Origin: Pseudosulfitobacter sp. DSM 107133
Lineage (GTDB): Bacteria; Pseudomonadota; Alphaproteobacteria; Rhodobacterales; Rhodobacteraceae
Length of the DNA stretch: 64,000 bases
Direction of reading: 5' to 3'
Assembly (NCBI RefSeq): GCF_022788695.1
Contig: NZ_CP085155.1
Location: forward strand, 186,001-250,000
Shown: positions 53,186-60,891 of the stretch, piece by piece
Layout: each line of letters begins with the position of its first letter
How positions within the stretch are numbered: position 1 is the stretch's first letter
Made by a program: the position numbers and the translations under genes
The notes under the pieces: generated by a model
The model's database searches: none
The model's input: only the letters and a program-made list of their open reading frames with translations
What the model was told of the DNA's origin: nothing

Positions 53186-55684
53186 ATGATAAAGGGTGTG
53201 CCACTGGTGTTGCGCAGATTGTACCTGATTTTCCTGCGCTACGCGGAACATAACCTGTCCCTTGACCGCCCCGGCGGGCCGATAGTCGACGAAACGGGCG
53301 CAGATTTCGGGCGGATCGAACGGATCGCGCTGCGTGGAAACCGTTTGATCGTCGAAGGCTGGTCCGAGGCCGCGCGCATCGGGCTTGTGCTGAACCGCAC
53401 GCGGCTGTGGACGGTGCCGGAACTGACCCAGCCCGGATCGGATGCGCGTGGCTTTACGCTGGATATCCCGTTCGAGGTTGGAGACCCGATCGTACAGGCC
53501 GACGATGGCGGTGGCGCGGTCAGCTGTGTGTTTGCGGGGTTTTCCGGCGGACAGATCGCGCGTGCACGGGCCAGATTGATCTTTCCGTACATTCTTGCTC
53601 TGGTCCGGTTGTTGCCGACGATCTGGCAATGGAAACGCAACGGTGATCTGGGCGCGCGCGAAGTGGTCAAGGAACGGCTTGGCCTTGTGCCCGCGTCGAC
53701 ATCGGCCGAGATGATGGGCGGCGCGCTGGTGCCCGCGCAGCCGGTTGCGACGCCGCATCAGGCCGTTACCATTTTGCTCCCTGTCTATAACGCCTTTGAC
53801 GTTCTTGGCGAATGTCTGGAACGTCTTGCGGCGCACACCGATCTGGACTGGCATCTTGTCGCGGTCGAGGATTGTTCGTCCGACGAACGTGTCTGGCCGA
53901 TGCTGCAAGGCTGGGCTGCCGATCAGGGCGACCGCGTGACCTTGTTGCGCAATGACCGGAACCTGGGGTTTATTGGCAGCGTCAACCGTGCGCTGAGCGT
54001 GGCTGCAGACCGTGATGCGCCGGTGGTGCTGTTGAATTCCGACGTATTGCTGCCGCAGGGATGGGCAACGCGGTTGCTGGCGCCCCTTGCCGACGACACC
54101 GTGGCCACCGTGACGCCAATGTCGAATGACGCCGAGATTTTCACGGTGCCGGTGATCTGCCAGCGCCACCCGTTGCAGCCGGGCGAAGCCGATGCGCTGG
54201 ATCTTGCCGCGCAAGACCTGAACGGGGTGCTTGGGCTGGTGGATGCCCCCACCGGTGTCGGGTTTTGCATGGCGCTGTCGCGCAGGTTTCTGGATCAGTT
54301 GCCGCAACTGGACACGATTTTCGGGCGCGGCTACGGCGAAGAAACCGACTGGTGCCAAAAGGCGCGCGCATTGGGCGGGCGCAATGTCTGTGTGCCGAAC
54401 CTGTTTGTCGAACATCGCGGCGGGGAATCTTTTGGATCAGCGGCCAAACAGGCGCTGTTGGAGCGCAACGGCGCCGAAATCAGCCGACGTTACCCCAGTT
54501 ATGACGCCGAGGTGCAAGAGTTCATCCGCGCCGACCCGCTGAACACCGCGCGGCTGGCGCTGGGGCTAAGCTGGGCCGCAGCGCGGCAGGACGAAGTGCC
54601 GGTCTATCTGGCCCATGCCATGGGCGGCGGTGCTGACAAATACCTGCAAGATTGCATCGGCCGGCATCTGGGCGCGGGGCAGGCCGTGGTCGTGTTGCGT
54701 GTTGGCGGCGGGCACACCTGGCGGCTTGAGCTTTACACCGGGATGGGCACGACGCAGGGGCGCACCAACGACAGCGCGCTGGTCGAGCAATTGTTGACCC
54801 GCCTGCCGCGCTTGCGGCTGATCTATTCCTGTGGTGTCGGCGCGCGCGATGCTGTGGTTCTGCCACAGGTGCTGTTGCGCATCGCCCGTGCCGAGGGGCG
54901 CACCCATCCTGTCGAAGTGTTGTTTCACGATTTCTTTCCGATCAGCCCGTCCTATACGCTGCTGGGCAAGGGTGGGGCCTATCGCGGGGTGCCGGTGGCA
55001 GGCGGCCCCCTGGCGGACGATCCCGCGCACAGCTACACCCGCCCCGGACGGCCCGACGCCACATTGGCAGACTGGCAGGCGGCGTGGGGGGCGTTGGTGG
55101 ATGCGGCGGACCGCTGTGTGGTGTTTTCCGCCAACAGCGCCGAACTGGTCGCCCGCGCCTATCCAAACGCTGCCAGGTCGCTGGTGGTCGTGCCGCACCA
55201 GCTGGTCGACAGGGTTCCACAGATTGACGCGGTCGATGACGGTATTCCCGTGATCGGGGTGCTGGGCAACATCGGCTATCAAAAGGGCGCGGCGGTTCTG
55301 CAAAAGCTCAGCCGCGATCTGGCGCGGTCGGGCGCTGCGCGGCTGGTGGTGATCGGGCATCTTGATCCGGCATGGCCGCTGGCGGCCCCTGCGCAGGTGC
55401 ACGGCAGCTACGAGCTGCGCGACCTTGAAGGGCTGGTGGCGCGTTACCGTATTTCAGGTTGGCTGATGCCTGCGATCTGGCCCGAGACCTTTTCCTTTGC
55501 CACCCACGAAGTGCTGGCCACGGGCATGCCGGTTGTCTCTTTCGATCTGGGTGCGCAGGGCGATGCAGTCAAAGCGGCCCTGGCAGCGGGAGCGCCCGGT
55601 GCCGTGCTGCCGTTGCCCGAGGCGCGCGACATCGACATTGCCGCGCTTTTGACAGCGCTGCGCCCCACGACCCGAGACGCATGA
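53186..55684 (+). CDS. two-domain glycosyltransferase, GT2 plus GT4-like
   Basis: An 832-residue protein. Residues 45-90 resemble the small beta domain of the 34.8 kb glycosyltransferase (GNRLIVEGWSEAARIGLVL). A GT2 domain spans about 195-430 with AVTILLPVYNAFDVLGECLERL, VVLLNSDVLLPQGW (DxD-type) and GYGEETDWCQKARALG. A GT-B region covers about 480-832, with VVFSANSAELV, IGVLGNIGYQKGAAVL and FSFATHEVLATGMPVVSFDLG. So it may add two sugars. Start is uncertain: ATG 53186 or TTG 53171 just after AAAGATAGG. It overlaps the next gene by ATGA. Confidence 0.83.
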   Translation: MIKGVPLVLRRLYLIFLRYAEHNLSLDRPGGPIVDETGADFGRIERIALRGNRLIVEGWSEAARIGLVLNRTRLWTVPELTQPGSDARGFTLDIPFEVGDPIVQADDGGGAVSCVFAGFSGGQIARARARLIFPYILALVRLLPTIWQWKRNGDLGAREVVKERLGLVPASTSAEMMGGALVPAQPVATPHQAVTILLPVYNAFDVLGECLERLAAHTDLDWHLVAVEDCSSDERVWPMLQGWAADQGDRVTLLRNDRNLGFIGSVNRALSVAADRDAPVVLLNSDVLLPQGWATRLLAPLADDTVATVTPMSNDAEIFTVPVICQRHPLQPGEADALDLAAQDLNGVLGLVDAPTGVGFCMALSRRFLDQLPQLDTIFGRGYGEETDWCQKARALGGRNVCVPNLFVEHRGGESFGSAAKQALLERNGAEISRRYPSYDAEVQEFIRADPLNTARLALGLSWAAARQDEVPVYLAHAMGGGADKYLQDCIGRHLGAGQAVVVLRVGGGHTWRLELYTGMGTTQGRTNDSALVEQLLTRLPRLRLIYSCGVGARDAVVLPQVLLRIARAEGRTHPVEVLFHDFFPISPSYTLLGKGGAYRGVPVAGGPLADDPAHSYTRPGRPDATLADWQAAWGALVDAADRCVVFSANSAELVARAYPNAARSLVVVPHQLVDRVPQIDAVDDGIPVIGVLGNIGYQKGAAVLQKLSRDLARSGAARLVVIGHLDPAWPLAAPAQVHGSYELRDLEGLVARYRISGWLMPAIWPETFSFATHEVLATGMPVVSFDLGAQGDAVKAALAAGAPGAVLPLPEARDIDIAALLTALRPTTRDA

Positions 55685-56883
55685 TGACGACTGACCACAA
55701 GCCCCGGATGATCCTGCACGTCGGCGCCCCGAAATGTGGCAGCTCCGCCTTGCAAACCGCCCTCAGCGCGACCCCTGACCTGTACGGGCTGGATGGTACG
55801 CACTATCGCTACACCTGCGCTTCGGGCTCGCTGACCGGCAAGTGGACCGTGCAATCGGGCAACGCACTCACGAGCGTGGCGCGGTTGTCGGCCTATGGAT
55901 ACGCCTCGTGGCCCAATCTGGGCCCTCAGGAGAACCACGCAAGCCTGTTTGATGCCATGCGCCAGACATTGCAGCGGGGCCGGCGCCGCAACTATGTGCC
56001 GATCCTGTCAAGCGAGGGCTGGATCAGCCATCACGCAGCCTTTGCCGAGGCGCTTGCAGCCTGGGGGAATCCGCCGGTGGATGTCGTGGTGTTCCTGCGC
56101 CCGGTCATCGACTGGACAAATGCAGCCTTTTATCAATGGGGGATCTGGCACCGGCCCGATCTGGACAGCTGGCTGGAACGCTCGAACATGCCCTACAGCT
56201 TTGCCGACGATATCGCCGCATGGGCAAAAATCCCCAATGTGCGGATCCGGGTGCGTGGACAGCGCCCGGATGTGGTTGCCAAATTTGCAGACTTCTACGG
56301 GCTGCCGCTGAAGGACGACGTACAGCGCAACACGGCCTCTTCCGCGATTCTGACCGGCTTTTTGCTGCGCAACCGTGCGTTCCGGCCCACCGGCCACGCG
56401 GGAGCCATCGAATTTGTGGTGCAACGCTGGTGCCCGCCAGTTCCGGGGCGCAAGCTTTGGGCGGTCCTGTCGCGCCATGTACAGGCCCTGCGTCCTGTGC
56501 GTCTGGCGGCAGTGGAAACCCTGAGCGCGGTTCTGGAGGCACAGGATCTGGCGGACATCATGTCAGATTCGCGCTGGATAAGGGAATTACCTTATCACGA
56601 AGACATTCGTGAAGGGGTGACGCGCCTGAACGATCCCGCGCAGTTCGGACCGCTGTTCGATGCCCTCAAATCGGGCGTTTTGTCGGCTGCTTCAGCCGCG
56701 GGCACGACCCCGCCCGATCTGCCCGATCGCCCCCCCGAAGGCTCTGACATCGAGACGTGGGATGCCGCTCTTTTTGTTTTGCTCGAAGCGTTGCAGGCAT
56801 TGGATGCTGAAGTGCGTCATCAAAGTATCCCGCGCTGGAAGCGGATCTTGATGGCCTATGCGCCAAAGCTGCGGCGCAGTTGA
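55681..56883 (+). CDS. sulfotransferase-like protein
   Basis: A 400-residue protein starting MMTTDHKPRMILHVGAPKCGSSALQTAL, where GAPKCGSSALQ is a PAPS P-loop as in sulfotransferases. VDVVVFLRPVIDWTNAAFYQW (about 138-158) is the 3'-phosphate loop, with the usual serine replaced by asparagine/threonine. The C-terminal 120 residues are unassigned. It is translationally coupled to the GT2-GT4 gene by ATGA overlap, suggesting that the sugar added there is the one sulfated. Confidence 0.72.
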   Translation: MMTTDHKPRMILHVGAPKCGSSALQTALSATPDLYGLDGTHYRYTCASGSLTGKWTVQSGNALTSVARLSAYGYASWPNLGPQENHASLFDAMRQTLQRGRRRNYVPILSSEGWISHHAAFAEALAAWGNPPVDVVVFLRPVIDWTNAAFYQWGIWHRPDLDSWLERSNMPYSFADDIAAWAKIPNVRIRVRGQRPDVVAKFADFYGLPLKDDVQRNTASSAILTGFLLRNRAFRPTGHAGAIEFVVQRWCPPVPGRKLWAVLSRHVQALRPVRLAAVETLSAVLEAQDLADIMSDSRWIRELPYHEDIREGVTRLNDPAQFGPLFDALKSGVLSAASAAGTTPPDLPDRPPEGSDIETWDAALFVLLEALQALDAEVRHQSIPRWKRILMAYAPKLRRS

Positions 56884-56891
56884 CCTGCACG

Positions 56892-57701
56892 TTACAGCAT
56901 CAACAGGTCCTGATGGTAGCGGCGCAGCAACAATAAACCCATGGCAAAGCAAGCCAGTGAAATGCCAACAACATAGGGAATCGAGATATAGCTTGCGTCA
57001 TAGGTTCCGTAAAAACCCGCGCGCATCAGGCCGACTACATGAACAAGCGGATTGTACCACAGGTAATCGCGATAGGGTTGCGGGATTGCGTTGAGTGGAA
57101 GAAGCACGCCCGAGATAAGAAACATGGGTCGCATAAGGATCGACCAGAACCGCTGAACGACATTGAAGCGGGTGAAGGTGTAGGCGTTTAGCGTGCCAAC
57201 TCCCAATGCCAGAAATGCTGCAAGCGCATAGGATTGAATGATGACGGGCAAATCAAGGGTGGTACGGGTTTCGAACAACAAAAGACAGCCAGAGAAAATG
57301 ATGTAACCGACCAGAAGAAGCGTGACCATGTTCAGGATGAAACGTGCCATAATCGCATCGACAAAGGTCACTGTCGGGTAGGCAAGCAGCTGTTTGGAAA
57401 ACATCAGACAGGTTGCGATCTTGCCGTGAATGTCGTTGAACATCATGAATGGCAGCATACCCGTCGCATAATACATCGGAAAGCTGATCCCGACGGGCGG
57501 ATTGCGAAATCCTGCCGAAAAGACCAGCGATAACAGTGCAATACCTGCGGCAGGTTCGATGACAGCCCATGCGTATCCACCCGGCGAACGGCCATAGCTT
57601 GTTGACATCTCGCGCATGATCAGTGCCACAACAGACCGTGCGGTGGCAAATCGCCGCATTGGCCGAGCGTTGCTTTGGGGAATGGAACTCATGTCTGTCA
57701 T
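56892..57701 (-). CDS. kpsM: capsule ABC exporter permease
   Basis: A 269-residue ABC-2 type membrane protein with six hydrophobic segments. IMREMSTSYGRSPGGYAWAVIEP near the N-terminus and NPLVHVVGLMRAGFYGTYD near the C-terminus are typical of KpsM/RkpT-type exporters. With KpsT and KpsE it moves the Kdo-linked polysaccharide across the inner membrane. Unusually, it is divergent from kpsE-kpsT (79 bp apart) rather than next to kpsT. An ATG nine bases later (57692) is an alternative start. Confidence 0.9.
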   Translation of the reverse strand: MTDMSSIPQSNARPMRRFATARSVVALIMREMSTSYGRSPGGYAWAVIEPAAGIALLSLVFSAGFRNPPVGISFPMYYATGMLPFMMFNDIHGKIATCLMFSKQLLAYPTVTFVDAIMARFILNMVTLLLVGYIIFSGCLLLFETRTTLDLPVIIQSYALAAFLALGVGTLNAYTFTRFNVVQRFWSILMRPMFLISGVLLPLNAIPQPYRDYLWYNPLVHVVGLMRAGFYGTYDASYISIPYVVGISLACFAMGLLLLRRYHQDLLML

Positions 57702-57780
57702 TCTTCATCCATATTGGCTATCTGGTATCGAAAGACCAGACGATGTACGCAATGACCAGTAACTACACGAGAGGTCCTTA

Positions 57781-59103
57781 GTGGCACAAGAACCAACCGC
57801 GACGGGCCAACCGGGTCAGGTCGCAAACGCTGAACAGGCGCAGACCTCTCAGGCAGCAAATGTGCAGGCGCCACAGGCCAAGCCGCAGCAGGCCGCCAAT
57901 CCGGCACCGCAACCCGCAGCGAAACCGGCACCGCAACCGGCGCCACCCCCTCCTGCCAAGCCGGCCGGGAAACCTGTCGCGACGCCTGCACGGCAGGCGT
58001 TTGCGCGCAAACGGCACTTTGGGGTCTTGTTGAGCTTCTTGATCTGCGTGCTGGTGCCCAGTGTTGTGACAGGTGTCTATCTCTACAGCGTGGCGGTCGA
58101 TCAATATGCGTCCAAGGTTGGCTTCTCGGTGCGCCGCGAAGACGCAAGCTCGACCTTCGAGTTGTTGGGCGGACTAACGAATTTTTCGAATTCCAGCTCG
58201 TCCGATACGGATATTCTGTATGAATTCATCCAAAGTCAGGAACTTGTCGCGGATATCGACGCCGAACTTGATCTGCGTGGAAAGTGGTCAAAGCCGAAGG
58301 ACGACTTTGTGTTTGCCGTCGACCCTGACGCCCCGATTGAAGATTTGCTGGATTACTGGAACCGTATGGTGCGCATTTCCTACGGGGCAGGGGCGGGGCT
58401 GATCGAAGTCGAGGTTCTGGCGTTCAGCGCCGAGGACGCAACTGCCATCAGCCGTACCCTGTTCGAAAAAAGCTCGGACATGATCAACGAGTTGAGTGAC
58501 ATTGCCCGCCAGGACGGAATTCGCTATGCGCGCGAAGAACTTGACGAGGCGCTTGTCCGGCTAAAGGATGCGCGCGCCGTTGTGACCAGGTTTCGCAATG
58601 AAAACCAAATTGTTAATCCCGAGATCGACATCAAGACACAGTCGGGCCTGATCGGAAACCTGCAAGCGCAACAGGCCCAGACCCTGATCGAGATTGATTT
58701 GTTGCGCGGCAGTGTGAACGAGTCAGACCCCCGTCTGTTACAGGCCACCCGTCGGCTTGAGGTGATCGAGAACCGTATCGCGCAGGAGCGCAAGAAACTG
58801 GGGGTTGGCGGCGCCGGTGATGACGGCACCGCATTTGCGGACCTTCTGGGCAATTATGAACGTCTGGTGGTTGACCGCGAATTTGCTGAAAAATCCTACG
58901 TCTCGGCGCTGGCCAGCTATGATGGGGCCGTGGCGGAATCGCGTCGTAAAACGCGTTATCTGGCCGCCTATCTGGAACCCACCAAAGCCGAAACGGCGGT
59001 TTACCCCAAACGGTTCACGATCCTTGCGCTGGTCACTTTGTTCCTGACGCTGATCTGGTCGGTTTTGACGCTGGTGACCGTTTCCGTGCGGGACCGCCGC
59101 TGA
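57781..59103 (+). CDS. kpsE: capsule export inner-membrane protein
   Basis: A 440-residue polysaccharide co-polymerase-type protein with a GTG start after GAGAGG. The first 75 residues are an unusual cytoplasmic tail very rich in Pro, Ala and Gln. One membrane segment (about 80-102) and another near the C-terminus (about 412-434) flank a periplasmic region. That region has coiled-coil segments (about 240-300, DARAVVTRFRNENQIVNPE) and the KpsE end YLAAYLEPTKAETAVYPKR. It links the inner-membrane exporter to an outer-membrane channel, which is not in this window. Confidence 0.9.
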   Translation: MAQEPTATGQPGQVANAEQAQTSQAANVQAPQAKPQQAANPAPQPAAKPAPQPAPPPPAKPAGKPVATPARQAFARKRHFGVLLSFLICVLVPSVVTGVYLYSVAVDQYASKVGFSVRREDASSTFELLGGLTNFSNSSSSDTDILYEFIQSQELVADIDAELDLRGKWSKPKDDFVFAVDPDAPIEDLLDYWNRMVRISYGAGAGLIEVEVLAFSAEDATAISRTLFEKSSDMINELSDIARQDGIRYAREELDEALVRLKDARAVVTRFRNENQIVNPEIDIKTQSGLIGNLQAQQAQTLIEIDLLRGSVNESDPRLLQATRRLEVIENRIAQERKKLGVGGAGDDGTAFADLLGNYERLVVDREFAEKSYVSALASYDGAVAESRRKTRYLAAYLEPTKAETAVYPKRFTILALVTLFLTLIWSVLTLVTVSVRDRR

Positions 59104-59112
59104 GGTTTTGCA

Positions 59113-59781
59113 ATGATCCGTTTAGAGAATGTGACCAAGATTTTCTCGCTTGAGGGCAAGCATAAATACGTTGCCGACAACATCAATGCGGTTTTCCCGA
59201 CGGGGAGATCGGTGGCGCTGTTGGGGCGCAACGGGGCAGGTAAATCCACCCTGTTGCAGATGATCGCGGGCACGTTGACGCCGACATCGGGGCGGATCAT
59301 TTCGACCGGAACAATCTCGTGGCCCGTGGGTTTTGCCGGATCGTTCCACCCGGAACTGACGGGGGCGCAAAACACCCGTTTCGTGGCCCGCATCTATGGT
59401 GTGGATACCGATGATCTGACAGCGTTCGTCGAGGATTTTGCCGGTTTGGGGCAACATTTCCGGCTGCCGTTCCGCAGCTATTCCTCGGGCATGAAATCGC
59501 GTCTGGCCTTTGGTGTCTCGATGGGCATCGGTTTTGACACCTACCTGGTAGACGAAGTGACCGCGGTGGGCGATTCAGCCTTTCGGGCGCGGTCAAGCCA
59601 GGTGTTTCTCGAACGGTTGAAAACTTCGGGTGCGGTTGTCGTGACCCATGCGATGGCTCAGGTGCGCGAGCTGTGCGACGCTGCTGCGGTGCTGAACGAT
59701 GGCAAGCTGGAGTATTTCGACGACATCGAAGCGGGCATCGCGCAACACGAACGCAATATGGCGGCGCTAAACGCGGCCTAG
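59113..59781 (+). CDS. kpsT: capsule ABC exporter ATPase
   Basis: A 222-residue ATPase. Walker A is LLGRNGAGKSTLL (about 36-48), signature SSGMKSRLAFGVS and Walker B FDTYLVDEVTAVGD, all of the KpsT type; the switch histidine is in VVVTHAMAQ. It lacks the extra C-terminal sugar-binding domain of Wzt, as expected for group-2 capsules. It is 9 bases downstream of kpsE. Its last 15 bases overlap the end of a convergent glycosyltransferase gene. Confidence 0.93.
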   Translation: MIRLENVTKIFSLEGKHKYVADNINAVFPTGRSVALLGRNGAGKSTLLQMIAGTLTPTSGRIISTGTISWPVGFAGSFHPELTGAQNTRFVARIYGVDTDDLTAFVEDFAGLGQHFRLPFRSYSSGMKSRLAFGVSMGIGFDTYLVDEVTAVGDSAFRARSSQVFLERLKTSGAVVVTHAMAQVRELCDAAAVLNDGKLEYFDDIEAGIAQHERNMAALNAA

Positions 59782-60687
59782 CAGAACGGCAAGATACAGC
59801 GCAGCAGTGCCCAGCCGTCCCTGACGGGTGATCCCGTGCCGACGAAAAACCCGCAGGCGGGCAGGGCCGCGTTTGTGGCTCTGCAAATCCGACAGAACGG
59901 TGCGGGCGCTTGGGTTCAGCACGGTCTCGCACCGGCGCAAGGCCGTCGTATTGGCCGCGACCCATCCGCCAAAGGTAGTGCCAAGAAGCTGTCCCAGACG
60001 GGTCAGCAGCGCACGCGTGCCCTGATGTGATCCCATCGTATTTGTGCCGTGTTGACGGTACAGCAAAACCTTGTCAGGACGCACGATAACATGCCCGCCG
60101 GCACCGGATATCAACTGGTACAGCCACCAGTCATGATAGGGGATGCCGCCGGGCACCCCCGCGGCGCGCACCAGCGCCAGTGCCGCGGCGTTCATCATTG
60201 CGGAATGGCCCGACACGATGTTTTGCACCAGCGCATTGCCAAAGCCCGCCGTGCCACCGCCCAGGCTGTGCCCGATGGGCGTCAGGTCTTCGTCCACATG
60301 CACGCTTTGCGCGCCGTACAGGCACGGCGCAGCGCCGCCAAGATCACGCAGACCCAAGGCCAGCTTTTCGGGAAGCCACACGTCGTCCTGATCAGACAGC
60401 GCAACCGGCTGCGCGGGCAGGTCGGGGTGACAGAGCAAGGACAGAAAATTCGCGGCCACCCCCTGTTGTGGTCCGTCAATGATGCGGATCGTCCGGCCAG
60501 CGCCGTGGTTGCGCGCAAAGGTCTCAAGGATGTCGCGGGTGGCGTCATCAGACCCGTCGTCGCTGACCCAGAGATCCCAATCGCCGTGGGTCTGCGCCAC
60601 ATAGCTGTCCAGTTGCGCGCCAAGATGGGCGGCACCGTTGCGGGTACACAGTGCAATTGTGACGCGGGGTGGGGGGCTGACTGACAT
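59767..60687 (-). CDS. GT2-family glycosyltransferase
   Basis: A 306-residue GT-A protein. VTIALCTRNGAAHLGAQLDSYVAQTH starts the domain, LWVSDDGSDDATRDI gives the UDP/dTDP-binding aspartates and VALSDQDDVWLPEKL the DxD region, close to rhamnosyltransferases of the RfbF/WbbL kind. The ATG at 60687 (MSVSPPP) is chosen because it starts just before the domain; an upstream in-frame start at 60786 adds 33 residues with cysteines unlike the family. Confidence 0.85.
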   Translation of the reverse strand: MSVSPPPRVTIALCTRNGAAHLGAQLDSYVAQTHGDWDLWVSDDGSDDATRDILETFARNHGAGRTIRIIDGPQQGVAANFLSLLCHPDLPAQPVALSDQDDVWLPEKLALGLRDLGGAAPCLYGAQSVHVDEDLTPIGHSLGGGTAGFGNALVQNIVSGHSAMMNAAALALVRAAGVPGGIPYHDWWLYQLISGAGGHVIVRPDKVLLYRQHGTNTMGSHQGTRALLTRLGQLLGTTFGGWVAANTTALRRCETVLNPSARTVLSDLQSHKRGPARLRVFRRHGITRQGRLGTAALYLAVLLGRV

Positions 60688-60891
60688 GACAAAGTGGTGG
60701 CGCAAAACCTGTGGGACTGCAAGCGGTACGCGTTCGCATCGGCAAACAGGGCAGCGCAGATCAGGATCGTGGCGGAAAACCGTCAAACCAGCCCGAACTG
60801 GGCATAATCCGGCCCAGATTATCGCCGATAACTGGACCGTGGTGTTTTCTTAAGACATCTACCTTAGGAAACCAGCGTCGAAGGGAAACGA

